From positions 124,001 to 188,000 of the forward strand of contig CASDRK010000002.1 of assembly GCA_949283125.1 (NCBI GenBank): a DNA stretch of 64,000 nt, in the 5' to 3' direction. The translations under genes were made by a program, and so were the position numbers. The notes under the pieces are model-generated. The model searched no databases and was not told where the DNA came from. It worked only from the letters and a program-made list of their open reading frames with translations. Of the stretch, positions 37,512-46,461 are shown one piece after another (position 1 is the stretch's first letter; the number at the start of each line of letters is the position of its first letter). This DNA comes from an uncultured Clostridia bacterium (GTDB lineage: Bacteria; Bacillota; Clostridia; Christensenellales; Borkfalkiaceae).

Positions 37512-39431
37512 TCATGCGCCGTGCGAAAGGTCTGCGCCGGAATGCGAAGCAAGAAAGGCCAGATATTCGTCTTCGGGCAGAGGTTTGGAGTAGTAATAGC
37601 CCTGAAGATAGTCGCAGCCCAGCGCGTCGAGCGCCTTCACCATCTCCTCCGTCTCCACTCCTTCCGCCACTATTTTTGTGCCGAGGCTGTGAAGCATGGG
37701 CATATAGTGCTGAAGAATGGGCTCGTACTTTTTTGTCTCCATATATGCGCGGACGAGCGAACGATCGAGTTTGACGATATCGAAGGGGAATTTTATCAGA
37801 AATTCCACGGACGAAAAACCCGTGCCGAAATCATCGAGCGAGATGGCGAATCCGTTGGAGCGAAGTTCGTTCAGGTGCTGCTGCAGAGTATCGTACGACC
37901 GTGCGGAGGCCGTTTCGGTTATCTCCAGATTGACCATGCCGCGCGGCACGCCGTAATGATGGAGTATGCTCCTTATGTTGTCCAGCACCTCCGGCAGCAT
38001 GCACTGGATGATGGACAGGTTGACGTCGATGAATTCCACGCCCAGCTCCTGCGGGCGCGAGCCGCAGATGAACTTGCAGACCTGCGTCATCACCTCCCGG
38101 CCCACGTCCACTATGGTGCCGTTGCTTTCGGCGATGGGTATGAACTCGTTGGGGGGTATGTATCCTATCTCGTCGTCGTACAGCCGGACGAGAGCTTCGC
38201 AGCAGTTGAATTTTTTTGCCTTTAAATCGAATATGGGCTGATAGCAGACCTGAAAGGAGTGCAGCCTGAGCGCCTTCTGAATGGCGTAATCCACCTTTTC
38301 GCGCCGCACCACGTCGGCAACGGCGTCGCGCGTGGCTATTATCACCTCGTCACCGCCGCTGTAGTGACCGCGGTAGTATTTGATTATGCTTTCGATATCC
38401 GAAAATTTGGTGGCGGCTTCGGGAAAGGCGATGAGCACGGCTACGTGGTCCACCGGCACGGCGTACTGCCCGACGAAATAGGGCTGACCGATAATCTTGC
38501 GATATCTTTCTCTGAACTTTTCAAACTGCGCGTCCGAACTGAACACGGCGGCAAAGCGCGCCTCATCCGTGCGGTAAACGTATGTGTTTTTATCAGTGAT
38601 GCCTACGATGCGCGCGGCGGTCTCCTTGATGACGTCGTCCGCGTTCTGCCCCCACAGCGCGTTTATGGCGGGCATGTTTCTTATTCCCATCATAAACAGT
38701 CTGAAGGTGCGGCGGGCGGAGATCTGGCGAAGAATGAAGTCCCTGAACGCTTGCTTGCTGAACGTTTTGGTAAGGGCGTCTATCTCGTCCTTGGGATTGC
38801 GCAGCGTGGCGAAAATGAGCATAACGGCCACGGACTGCGCGAACGCGGTTATCTGCGCGCGGGTGAAGGCCTGCACGATCGTGGCGATGACGTTGAAGGC
38901 TATGTAGATAAATATGTTGACCTGCGTGCGGACGTCGAGCGCCCTGCGGTTGACCACCACGCACGCCGCGGCGACGGCTATGGCGCAGCAATGTTCGGCA
39001 AACATGCAGACTATTATGGTCTGCGCGGCGCCTTCGGGCAGGCTGTTCCTGAAGCCGTACAGCGCGACCGCCGTGCCCACGAGCACTATTATGGTCACGG
39101 CGAAGGCCGTGAGCGTGCGGGGAAACGGACGGTTCTGGTAGCACTCCGAAACGACGTACAGCATAAATGATATGCCGGCGGAGTGCACGGAGATGACCAT
39201 GAGCATGCCGGCCGCATACGACAACCAGGCCGGCATGCCCTCGACATATCCGAACGATACGTTGACGAGGTTGGCCGCGGCCGAAACGAGCAAAGTGCCC
39301 ATCAGCACCTGAAATAGCTTTTCGGTGCGGGTGCTTATATGTTTTACGCTGTAATAGTTGGCCATTATCACTACGCAGATGACTATAGCGCAGCAATCGA
39401 AGCCCATAGAAAAATTTATCACGGGATCCAT
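37512..39431 (-). CDS. membrane EAL-domain c-di-GMP phosphodiesterase with degenerate GGDEF
   Basis: 639 residues: about seven N-terminal helices (to about residue 215), a GGDEF-like domain whose signature is degraded to RTDEARF near 289-295, and a C-terminal EAL domain with EALVRL near 416, NLEITE near 504-509, DDFGTGFSS near 533-541, KLDRS near 553 and EGVE near 588. The metal and catalytic residues of EAL look intact, so c-di-GMP hydrolysis with a non-catalytic GGDEF sensor half is expected. It follows mreB by 34 bases. Confidence 0.9.
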   Translation of the reverse strand: MDPVINFSMGFDCCAIVICVVIMANYYSVKHISTRTEKLFQVLMGTLLVSAAANLVNVSFGYVEGMPAWLSYAAGMLMVISVHSAGISFMLYVVSECYQNRPFPRTLTAFAVTIIVLVGTAVALYGFRNSLPEGAAQTIIVCMFAEHCCAIAVAAACVVVNRRALDVRTQVNIFIYIAFNVIATIVQAFTRAQITAFAQSVAVMLIFATLRNPKDEIDALTKTFSKQAFRDFILRQISARRTFRLFMMGIRNMPAINALWGQNADDVIKETAARIVGITDKNTYVYRTDEARFAAVFSSDAQFEKFRERYRKIIGQPYFVGQYAVPVDHVAVLIAFPEAATKFSDIESIIKYYRGHYSGGDEVIIATRDAVADVVRREKVDYAIQKALRLHSFQVCYQPIFDLKAKKFNCCEALVRLYDDEIGYIPPNEFIPIAESNGTIVDVGREVMTQVCKFICGSRPQELGVEFIDVNLSIIQCMLPEVLDNIRSILHHYGVPRGMVNLEITETASARSYDTLQQHLNELRSNGFAISLDDFGTGFSSVEFLIKFPFDIVKLDRSLVRAYMETKKYEPILQHYMPMLHSLGTKIVAEGVETEEMVKALDALGCDYLQGYYYSKPLPEDEYLAFLASHSGADLSHGA

Positions 39432-39465
39432 GCGAAGACCTCTGTGCGGCAGGCAGGGCCGCGGC

Positions 39466-40470
39466 TCATTCCGACGTGGCGAGCGCCGCGCGCAGATGAT
39501 CGCCCGAAAGTATCATGCCGCCGCCTATCACCGAGCACAGCGCGGGCTCTTCGCTCTCGTTTACGGCTATGCCCAGCTTTGCGGATATGTATCCGCCTAT
39601 TCCGTCCAGCTTTGCCAGCCCGCCGGAGAGGTATATGCCGCCGTGCATTACGGCCGACGCGACCTCGGCGGGCAGGCGGGACATTACCAGCGTTACGTAT
39701 TCGAGTATCTTGTCCACATACAGCGACACGCACTTTTCTATCTGCGATGAGTTCACCGCCGCGGACGAAGGCGTTCCGCCGTCGAGCGAGCGCCCGTCGG
39801 CGACCATCATCTTGTTGTCGTCCTCCAGCAGGCTGCCCACGTTGTTTTTTATCCTTTCGGCCGTGAGCGTGCCTATCTTCAGGCGGCAGTTTTCGGCCAT
39901 GTAGTCGATGATCTCCACATCGATGTTCCCGCCGCCGAGGTTGACCGAAAGCCCGGATATTATGCCGTCCAGCGACAGCGCGGCAATGTTGGTGATGCCG
40001 TAGCCGATATCGAGGATGAACACGGGCGAAGTTTCGGACAGGGTCACGTTGTGACCCAGCACTGCGGCAAAGGGAGTCTGGGTGAAATAGGTGCGGCCTA
40101 TGCCGCAGGCATAGGCTACGTCGAGATATTTTTCGCGCAGTTCGCTGCCCGCGCCGCAGGGCAGGATGAACATCGCTTCGCAATTTTTTGCCTTGCGGCG
40201 GGGTATCTCCACCTTGTCCAAAAAGTATGCCAAGAGGGGCGCGAGCAGTTCGGGGTGGACTATATCCCCCTCCTTTACGGGATTGACTATGCTCGTGTTG
40301 CGCGCGGCCTTGCCCGACAGGGCGCGCGCCCTGTCGCCGAAGGCCTTGCATATGACCTCGCCGCCATCCTCTTCGACGGCGACGCAGGTGGCCTCCGACA
40401 GCACAACGCCGCAGCCCGGCATGTATATTTTGGTGGAGCCCGAACCTATGTCTATCGCAAGTCTCTTCAT
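39466..40470 (-). CDS. mreB: MreB-like actin homologue
   Basis: 334 residues of the actin/Hsp70 ATPase fold: phosphate-1 loop IDIGSGSTKIYM near 6-17, phosphate-2 ILDIGYGITNIA near 150-161 and the adenosine motif HGGIYLSGGLAKLDG near 287-301. MreB filaments guide sidewall peptidoglycan synthesis. It is more divergent than Bacillus MreB, and no mreC, mreD or rodA follows; the neighbours are maf (overlap ATGA) and an EAL protein. maf next to mreB is a known Firmicutes neighbourhood. Confidence 0.85.
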   Translation of the reverse strand: MKRLAIDIGSGSTKIYMPGCGVVLSEATCVAVEEDGGEVICKAFGDRARALSGKAARNTSIVNPVKEGDIVHPELLAPLLAYFLDKVEIPRRKAKNCEAMFILPCGAGSELREKYLDVAYACGIGRTYFTQTPFAAVLGHNVTLSETSPVFILDIGYGITNIAALSLDGIISGLSVNLGGGNIDVEIIDYMAENCRLKIGTLTAERIKNNVGSLLEDDNKMMVADGRSLDGGTPSSAAVNSSQIEKCVSLYVDKILEYVTLVMSRLPAEVASAVMHGGIYLSGGLAKLDGIGGYISAKLGIAVNESEEPALCSVIGGGMILSGDHLRAALATSE

Positions 40471-41018
40471 TTCGATATCTTCTCCAGCAGTTCTTTTACG
40501 AGCGCTACCGGCAGCCCCACAACGTTTGTGTAGCTGCCGAAATATTCCCTGACGACGCCTTCATCCTGAATGCCGTAGCTGCCCGCCTTGTCGAGCGGCG
40601 AACCGCCCGCCACATAGTCGGCGATGAATTCTTCCGAAAGCGCGTTGAAACGCACCTCCGTCCTGTCGTATCCGGTAACCTGTTTTTCGCCGCGCCGCAC
40701 GCACACGCCCGTTATAACAAAGTGCGTCCTGCCCGACAGCCTGCGCAAAGTTGCGGCGGCTTCGGCCGCGTCCGCGGGCTTGCCCAGAATTTCGCCGTCG
40801 AACACCACTATGGTGTCGCAGCCGATGACCGTGTCTTCGGGGCGGGACGCGGACACCTCGGCACACTTGCTTTCGGCGAGCGAGCACGCGATCTGCTCGG
40901 GCAAGAGCGAGAGATCCGCCCGCTCGGCGCCGACGGCCGGAATGACCCTGAACTGCGGCAATATCTGTTTTAAAAGTTCGCGCCGCCTGGGCGACGCGCT
41001 GGCGAGAATGTAATCCAT
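40467..41018 (-). CDS. maf: Maf-family nucleoside triphosphate pyrophosphatase
   Basis: 183 residues from the ATG at 41018, opening with the family motif ILASASPRRRELL and containing VIGCDTIVV near 63-71 and the SYGIQDEG stretch near 145. Maf enzymes hydrolyse modified or non-canonical NTPs. The stop overlaps the mreB start. No clear ribosome binding site precedes the ATG; an upstream in-frame start would add a Gly/Ala/Arg-rich tail with no family likeness. Confidence 0.9.
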   Translation of the reverse strand: MDYILASASPRRRELLKQILPQFRVIPAVGAERADLSLLPEQIACSLAESKCAEVSASRPEDTVIGCDTIVVFDGEILGKPADAAEAAATLRRLSGRTHFVITGVCVRRGEKQVTGYDRTEVRFNALSEEFIADYVAGGSPLDKAGSYGIQDEGVVREYFGSYTNVVGLPVALVKELLEKISK

Positions 41019-41113
41019 GTAAAAAAATTTTAAGCGTCTGCGCGGGCCGACACGCCTTCCGCCGCCGGCAAGAGCCGCACACGCGCAAGGGGCAGAGCCC
41101 GCCATAAGTTTTT

Positions 41114-41142
41114 AATGCCGTCGCGAAGGACGGCATTTTTTG
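41114..41142 (+). terminator. hairpin with T tract between ppx/gppA and maf
   Basis: AATGCCGTC and GACGGCATT pair around GCGAAG and run into TTTT on the plus strand. On the minus strand, where both neighbours are transcribed, the tail is A-rich, so it may end an antisense transcript or act weakly after ppx/gppA. Confidence 0.5.
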
Positions 41143-41147
41143 TTAGA

Positions 41148-42662
41148 TCAGAGTATTTCGAGATTTTTGCGGAAGGCCTTTTTGAATTCCGCGCCCGCAG
41201 TCATCGCGTCGCGTATCTCCAGCGCGGCGTCGCCCTCCACCTCCGTCTTCATTATCACGGAGTCGCCTAAAATGTCGCAGTTGATGCCCTTGACGGTGCC
41301 GGAATCCGACCTGTCCAGACTTTCGGCTATGCGCAGCATCACGCCGAGACGCTTGACTATCTCGATGTCGTCCTCGCGCAGAATGTCGCGGTAGCGGTTC
41401 CAGTCGTAAGGGTTGATGTCCTCCTTTTTGTGGCAGCATGCGGTAAAGGCCGCAAGCACTATCTCCCTGTGGCTTACGCCGTAGAGCGTGGAATTGAGGA
41501 TCATGTAGCAGCTGTGGCGCTGATGATTGTAATAGCGGATGCGCATGCCGCAATCGTGCAGCATGGCGGCCATCTTTAGCACCTTAAGATACTGACGGGG
41601 GAACTTGTGCAGCACCCTGAGCTGCTTGAACAGCTGAATGGACAGATTTACGACGTGCTCCACGTGCTTTTCGTCGCAACCGTAGTACTTCACGAGCGTG
41701 GTGAGCGAATAGTTCATCACGTCGGTTATGGGTTTTTCCACCGTGACGGGCAGGGCCTGATTGAACATTATGCCCTCCCTCAGCCCCGAGCCGGAAATGG
41801 TGAAGCCGGGCATGTCGAGATAGCTTATGAAGGCTTTGATTATTGCCAGCGCGGCGGGAAGGATGTCAGCCCGCTCGGCCGAAAGACCCTTTATCTTCTT
41901 TTTCTTGTCGAGGTCGAGGACCTTTATCATGTCGTACAGCGGCAAAAAGTCCTCGGTGAGCATATTGAAATTGTGCACGGTATCCATGGGATATTTGTGC
42001 ACTATCTTGCTTATCTTGAACAAATTTCTGAAGGAGCCGCCCACGCCTATCATCTGCGCGTCGGGATCTATCTGCGAGAGCCAGTCCAGCCCCTTCAGCT
42101 GCTCGGTGAAGAATTTTTCCATCTTGTCCGCCTGTTCTTCGGGCTTTAACCCGTCGCCCGCAAACAGGTCGGTGAGCGTCACGGCGCCGAAGGGCAGCGT
42201 GGCGTAATTGAGCATGTTCCTGCGGTTGTAGTAAACTATCTTTGTGGAACCGCCGCCTATTTCCAGAATGATGCCCTTGGGGACGTCCATGGAATTTATC
42301 ACGCCGCGATAGACGTACGTGGCCTCCTCCTCGGCGGACAGCACGCGCAGCTTTATGCCGCAGCTTGCCTGTATTTCGTCGAGAAACGAGCGCTGATTTT
42401 TTGCGCGGCGGACGGCTTCGGTGGCCACGGCGATTATGCGCGTTACGTCGCTTGCGTCGCACAGCTTTTTGAACATCTTCAATGTCCGTATCGTTTCCGC
42501 CACGCGCTGGGGTTTCAAAAAGCCGTCGCGCTCCATGTCCTGCCCGAGCCTGACGCTTTCCTTAAGTTCGTCGATTACCATAAAATATCCGTCGGCGAAC
42601 AGGTTGACTATCACCAGACGCGCGGAATTCGAACCGAGATCGATTATGCCGATTTTTTCCAA
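41148..42662 (-). CDS. Ppx/GppA-family phosphatase with HD domain
   Basis: Exopolyphosphatase / guanosine pentaphosphatase family. 504 residues from a TTG at 42662 with AAGGAA nine bases upstream: IDLGSNSARLVI near 6-17, EIGGGSTKIVYY near 140-151, and a C-terminal HD-like domain with LHDCGMR near 385-391. The frame continues to an ATG at 42773, but that would add about 37 Arg/Ala-rich residues unlike the family, and its AGGAG is one base from the start codon. Whether polyphosphate or pppGpp is the substrate cannot be told. Confidence 0.88.
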   Translation of the reverse strand: MEKIGIIDLGSNSARLVIVNLFADGYFMVIDELKESVRLGQDMERDGFLKPQRVAETIRTLKMFKKLCDASDVTRIIAVATEAVRRAKNQRSFLDEIQASCGIKLRVLSAEEEATYVYRGVINSMDVPKGIILEIGGGSTKIVYYNRRNMLNYATLPFGAVTLTDLFAGDGLKPEEQADKMEKFFTEQLKGLDWLSQIDPDAQMIGVGGSFRNLFKISKIVHKYPMDTVHNFNMLTEDFLPLYDMIKVLDLDKKKKIKGLSAERADILPAALAIIKAFISYLDMPGFTISGSGLREGIMFNQALPVTVEKPITDVMNYSLTTLVKYYGCDEKHVEHVVNLSIQLFKQLRVLHKFPRQYLKVLKMAAMLHDCGMRIRYYNHQRHSCYMILNSTLYGVSHREIVLAAFTACCHKKEDINPYDWNRYRDILREDDIEIVKRLGVMLRIAESLDRSDSGTVKGINCDILGDSVIMKTEVEGDAALEIRDAMTAGAEFKKAFRKNLEIL

Positions 42663-42792
42663 AATAACCACTTCCTTGACTGATTGTCCGTTGTGTGCGC
42701 GCTCATGGCCGGACGGCGCCGGCAGGGCGCGAAAGACATTTGCGCGGCGGGCAGAGCGCCGCTTGAAATGCATACTCCTTCAACTATGCTAA

Positions 42793-42821
42793 ATTATAGC
42801 ACAGCCAAAAAATTTTGTATA
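42793..42821 (-). promoter_or_regulatory. promoter of ppx/gppA
   Basis: TATACA (42821-42816) and TATAAT (42798-42793) on the minus strand are 17 bases apart; the -35 box lies just after the fol operon terminator. Confidence 0.65.
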
Positions 42822-42828
42822 GAGATTT

Positions 42829-42855
42829 TAAAAAATTTTGTGCACTTTGCACAAA
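42829..42855 (-). terminator. intrinsic terminator of the folate operon
   Basis: TTTGTGCA-AAG-TGCACAAA (42855-42837) is followed on the minus strand by ATTTTTT, about 55 bases after the folBK stop. Confidence 0.75.
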
Positions 42856-42909
42856 TAATTATTTTAATATGTTAATTAATTGTTTAATAAAAACACTCGT
42901 GAGCAAATG

Positions 42910-43704
42910 TCACATATCTTTAACTGCTCTGTGCGAAAGAGGACAAATCTTTTCGGGGCAAAGCTCCTTGAGCGGACGGGTGACGAACCCGCGGGAGGAA
43001 TACAGGGGATGGGGCACGGCGAGGCCGTCCTCGGCTATCACCTTATCGCCGAAGAATATTATGTCGATATCTATCGTCCTGTCCGCCCAGCGCTCGTCGC
43101 GCACGCGGCCGAGGTGAGCTTCGATGGTATGTATTTTGTCGAGCAGGGCGCGGGGAGAAAGAAAGCAATCGAGCTCGGCGGCGCAATTTATAAACTCGTT
43201 TTTGGCCACGCCGCCTTCGGGCGCGGTCTTTATCATGGACGAAGTGCGCACAACCCTTACTCCGCGCAGAGCGTTGAGCTTTGCGAGGGCGGACTTTATC
43301 GTCCTTTCCCTGTCGCCCTGACTGGAACCGAGGGACAGATACACCCTGTTGCGTTCGGCCGAATAGGTGACGGATATGTTGCCGAACTTTGCATTGACGG
43401 GCGCCTGCGGCTTGCTTACACGGACCGTGGCCGCAGTAACGCGGTCGAATTTTTCCATGATGGCCAGAGCGCACTCGCGCGCAAGGCTTTCTATCAGGTT
43501 GTAACTTTTTGCCGTGGCCACTTTTTCGACGAGCGCGCAGACGAGGGAATAGTTGACCGTTTCGCCCAGATCGTCTTTAAGTGCCGCGTCCTCGCAGTCG
43601 GCCTGCAGAGTTATATCGAACAGGAAGGGCTGCGGACGGACCTTTTCGGAGGGCAGAACGCCGTGGGTGGTTGTCACTTCAAGTGCGGTTATCTCTATTT
43701 TCAT
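42910..43704 (-). CDS. folBK: bifunctional dihydroneopterin aldolase / HPPK (FolB-FolK fusion)
   Basis: 264 residues. Residues 1-118 are FolB (TTHGVLPSEK near 12-21, VNYSLVCALVE near 50), cleaving dihydroneopterin. From about 119 the FolK domain begins (VYLSLGSSQGDRERTI), with the HPPK signature DRTIDIDIIFFG near 217-228, and pyrophosphorylates hydroxymethyl-dihydropterin. The fusion joins consecutive steps of the pathway. The start overlaps folP by 26 bases, and it is the last gene of the operon. Confidence 0.93.
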   Translation of the reverse strand: MKIEITALEVTTTHGVLPSEKVRPQPFLFDITLQADCEDAALKDDLGETVNYSLVCALVEKVATAKSYNLIESLARECALAIMEKFDRVTAATVRVSKPQAPVNAKFGNISVTYSAERNRVYLSLGSSQGDRERTIKSALAKLNALRGVRVVRTSSMIKTAPEGGVAKNEFINCAAELDCFLSPRALLDKIHTIEAHLGRVRDERWADRTIDIDIIFFGDKVIAEDGLAVPHPLYSSRGFVTRPLKELCPEKICPLSHRAVKDM

Positions 43705-44467
43705 AAACTTTTTCTATCTCCTGTTTATTTTCTTTTACGTCGTGAACGCGCACGAACAGCACGCCGGCCTCTGCCGCCGCGCGCGTGGCGGCGAGCGTTG
43801 GCGCGAGCCGCTCCGCCGCAGTCCCGCCGAACAGCGATTTACGGCTGCAGCCCAGCAGCAGCGGATAGCCCGCGGCCGAAAGGCGGCCGTAATCTTTCAG
43901 CAGGGCAAGATTCTGTTCGCGACTCTTGGCAAAGCCTATGCCGCCGTCGAGACATATCCTGTCGGCGGATATGCCCGCTTCCAGCGCCGCCTTTGCCTGT
44001 CTTTTCAGAAAGGCCTCGACCGGCGGAAACACGTCGCCGGACAGGGGCGCAAGGCTGTTGTGCATTATGCACACGGCCGCCCCGTGCGCGGCAATCGTAC
44101 GGGCCATGCCCGGGCGGGTGAGCCCCCACACGTCGTTTATCATGTCCGCGCCGGCGGAGAGAGCGAAGCCGGCCGTCTGCGGAAAGTAGGTATCGACGGA
44201 GACGGGCACGCCGAACTGCCCGACTATCTCGCGCAGCGGTCTCTCCAGACGGGCCGTCTCCTCCTCCGCGCTCACCTCCGCATATCCCGGACGGGTGGAC
44301 TGGGCGCCGATGTCGAGAATGTCGGCCCCCTCCCTGACGGCCCGCTCGGCCGCAAACAGAGCCCCGTCGGCCGAAGCCCGGCTGTCCGCCCAGAACGAAT
44401 CGGGAGTGACGTTGATTATGGCCATTACGTACGTACGGCCTTCAAACCTCTTTTTGCCTATCAGCAT
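43679..44467 (-). CDS. folP: dihydropteroate synthase
   Basis: Condenses hydroxymethyl-dihydropterin pyrophosphate with p-aminobenzoate; the sulfonamide target. 262 residues: MAIINVTPDSF near 15-25, DIGAQSTRPGY near 52-62, and LLLGCSRKSLFG near 205-216. The pterin-binding loop reads DGGIGF near 169-174 where most enzymes have DPGIGF. Overlaps folE upstream by 7 bases and folBK downstream by 26. Confidence 0.93.
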   Translation of the reverse strand: MLIGKKRFEGRTYVMAIINVTPDSFWADSRASADGALFAAERAVREGADILDIGAQSTRPGYAEVSAEEETARLERPLREIVGQFGVPVSVDTYFPQTAGFALSAGADMINDVWGLTRPGMARTIAAHGAAVCIMHNSLAPLSGDVFPPVEAFLKRQAKAALEAGISADRICLDGGIGFAKSREQNLALLKDYGRLSAAGYPLLLGCSRKSLFGGTAAERLAPTLAATRAAAEAGVLFVRVHDVKENKQEIEKVYENRDNRT

Positions 44468-45009
44468 TTTACGAGCGACAAAACTTCGGCGCGCTTTTCG
44501 GCGGGGAAATCGCCGAGCGCGACGTACGACACGGTTTTGCTGCCCGGCTTTTTCACGCCGCGGCAGGTCATGCAGGTGTGTTCCGCCACGCAGCAGACGA
44601 ATACGCCCTTGGGCTTGAGATAGCGCATTATCTCCTCCGCCACCTGACGGGTGAGTTGTTCCTGAAGCTGCAGACGGGCGGCGCAGATATCCACGCAGCG
44701 CGCCAGCTTGGAGAGCCCCGCCACCCTTTTATCGGGTATATACGCTATGGTCACGGTGCCGAAAAAGGGCATCAGGTGATGTTCGCACATGGACGAAAAG
44801 GCAATGTCCTTTTCAATGACGACGTCGCCGCCGTCCACGGCGAATGTTTTTGAAAGTTCGGTTTCGGCCGTCCTGCCCATGCCCGAAAGCAGCTGGGCAT
44901 ACATGTCGGCCACGCGGCGGGGGGTGTCTTTCAGTCCTTCGCGCGAGCGATCCTCGCCCAGCGCGTCCAGAAGGTCTTCCACCGCCTTTATCGCCTTTGC
45001 TCTATCCAT
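44461..45009 (-). CDS. folE: GTP cyclohydrolase I
   Basis: First enzyme of pterin synthesis: GTP to dihydroneopterin triphosphate. 182 residues with the zinc ligands in MCEHHLMPF near 74-82 and HTCMTCRG near 144-151. A near-perfect ribosome binding site AAAGGAGGT precedes the ATG at 45009, which lies inside the end of folC. The zinc-dependent type IA enzyme is intact. Confidence 0.95.
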   Translation of the reverse strand: MDRAKAIKAVEDLLDALGEDRSREGLKDTPRRVADMYAQLLSGMGRTAETELSKTFAVDGGDVVIEKDIAFSSMCEHHLMPFFGTVTIAYIPDKRVAGLSKLARCVDICAARLQLQEQLTRQVAEEIMRYLKPKGVFVCCVAEHTCMTCRGVKKPGSKTVSYVALGDFPAEKRAEVLSLVKC

Positions 45010-46193
45010 TGTTTTACCTCCTTTAAAAGGGTGAACGACCCGCACGCCGCCACCGTTTTGTCGCGCGCGGACTCCATTGCGGCGGGAATATCCGCGAACA
45101 CGCGCACGTCTGCGCACGTCTGCATGAAAGCAGCCGAAATTTTTTTAACGTCCATGGCCCGGTAACTGGGCGCGGGAACGATGAACGCCCGCGCGAACAG
45201 CGGCCCGAGAATGCGGGCGGCCGCGGACGCGTCCTTGTCCGAAAGACAGGTGAATACGAGAGTTTTGGAGCCGCGCAGGGTCGAAAGCGTCTGCACGAGC
45301 GGCCCGAACGACTGCGGATTGTGGCTGCCATCCAGAATGTACAGCGTGCGCCCGGACTTTACGCGCTCCACCCTCCCCGGCAGCGTTGCGCGGGCCAGAC
45401 CGCGCGCGACGGCCCGCCGCGGGAGCCCGAGGACGCCGGCGCAGCAGACGGCCAGCGCGGCGTTGTAGATCTGTTCGTCGCCGGGCATGCGGATGAAATA
45501 TCTTCTGCCGCCGCACCGAAAGCTCTGCCCCCTGCGGGAACGGCGGAGCACTTCGACGTCGCCGCCGGCGACCTCCGCGCCGAGCGAGGAAAAGTATCGA
45601 GCGGCCTCCGCGCACAGATTCGCGGGCACCAGAGCGGGGCAGTTTTTGATTATGCCAGCCTTGTGGCGGCAGATATCGGCTATATCGTCGCCGAGAACGG
45701 CGGTGTGTTCACGCGATATGGAGGTTATGAGCGCTACCTCCTTGCGGGAAACGGCGTTGGTGGCGTCGCACAGTCCGCCGAGACCGCATTCGAGGACGCA
45801 GTACTCGCACCCTTCGCCGGCGAACATGGCAAGCGCCGCGCACGTTTCGAGTTCAAACGCGGAGGGCGCGTCGGACATGCCGCGCGCCGCGTCCTCCGCC
45901 GCGGCCAGATATCTTCGTATGACGGCGCGGGCGGCGGGACGGCCGTCTATGCAGAACTGCTCCTCGTAGCTGTACACTTCGGGCGAGGTGAACGTGCCAG
46001 TCCGTCTGCCGGCGCAGACGAGCGCGGCCGTGACGTAGGCGCAGACGGAGCCCTTGCCGTTGGAGCCGGCAACGTGCACTATTTTAAGTTTTTCGTCCGG
46101 CCGGCCGAGGCGGTCCAGCAACTCCGCGGCGCGCCCGGTGCCGAATTTGCTGCCCGCGCGCTGCGCCGCTTTAACTTGGTCTATTATATCCAT
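44988..46193 (-). CDS. folC: folylpolyglutamate / dihydrofolate synthase
   Basis: Adds glutamate to dihydropteroate and folates. 401 residues from the ATG at 46193: ATP-binding HVAGSNGKGSVCAYV near 40-54, LECGLGGLCDATN near 131-143 and the C-terminal LDGSHNPQSF near 295-304. There is no ribosome binding site between the T tract of an upstream terminator and the ATG (only six bases). Expression would then depend on read-through and a leader-dependent initiation mode. First gene of folC-folE-folP-folBK. Confidence 0.92.
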   Translation of the reverse strand: MDIIDQVKAAQRAGSKFGTGRAAELLDRLGRPDEKLKIVHVAGSNGKGSVCAYVTAALVCAGRRTGTFTSPEVYSYEEQFCIDGRPAARAVIRRYLAAAEDAARGMSDAPSAFELETCAALAMFAGEGCEYCVLECGLGGLCDATNAVSRKEVALITSISREHTAVLGDDIADICRHKAGIIKNCPALVPANLCAEAARYFSSLGAEVAGGDVEVLRRSRRGQSFRCGGRRYFIRMPGDEQIYNAALAVCCAGVLGLPRRAVARGLARATLPGRVERVKSGRTLYILDGSHNPQSFGPLVQTLSTLRGSKTLVFTCLSDKDASAAARILGPLFARAFIVPAPSYRAMDVKKISAAFMQTCADVRVFADIPAAMESARDKTVAACGSFTLLKEVKQWIEQRR

Positions 46194-46390
46194 AATATCA
46201 AAAAACGGGCGCGGACGCGCCCTTGCAATAAAACAACGCGGGCGCGCATGCGCCCGGATGAACAAACATTTTGGGACGCGCACAGCCACCGCGGTTTTTA
46301 TCCTTCGTGCGCGGGCTGTCCTACCCGCGCCACTTTACGCAACTGTGCAGATATTTTGTTGTCCCCGCCGCGGCGGGCGCGGCAGGACGT
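46194..46390 (-). promoter_or_regulatory. structured 5' leader of the folate operon, candidate attenuator/riboswitch
   Basis: About 197 bases lie between the predicted start (near 46390) and folC. Three hairpins are visible on the minus strand: 46330-46324 with 46315-46309 (GCGCGGG/CCCGCGC), 46256-46250 with 46245-46239 (CGGGCGC type) and the terminal one at 46222-46207. The loop of the first (GACAGCC, 46320-46314) can pair with GGCTGTG (46287-46281). CGCGCAC after it can also pair with GTGCGCG, and the second hairpin's 3' arm with the terminator's 5' arm, so alternative folds exist. I could not match it to a riboswitch class from memory. Confidence 0.6.
46200..46222 (-). terminator. leader terminator abutting the folC start codon
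   Basis: GGGCGCG-TC-CGCGCCC (46222-46207) followed by GTTTTTTG on the minus strand; the folC ATG is at 46193. A terminator in this place implies premature termination control. Confidence 0.78.
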
Positions 46391-46396
46391 ACTGTA

Positions 46397-46425
46397 AGTA
46401 TAACACGCATCGCGCGCATTTGCAA
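46397..46425 (-). promoter_or_regulatory. promoter of the folate operon
   Basis: TTGCAA (46425-46420) and TATACT (46402-46397) on the minus strand are 17 bases apart. Confidence 0.72.
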
Positions 46426-46461
46426 GGATATTTTGCATGCTTTTATGCATACTACGCGTAT

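Noticed and set aside
46260-46390. Assignment of the fol leader to a named tetrahydrofolate riboswitch
   Set aside because: Operon content is suggestive, but I could not align the conserved core of either class with certainty, so it is left as a candidate only.
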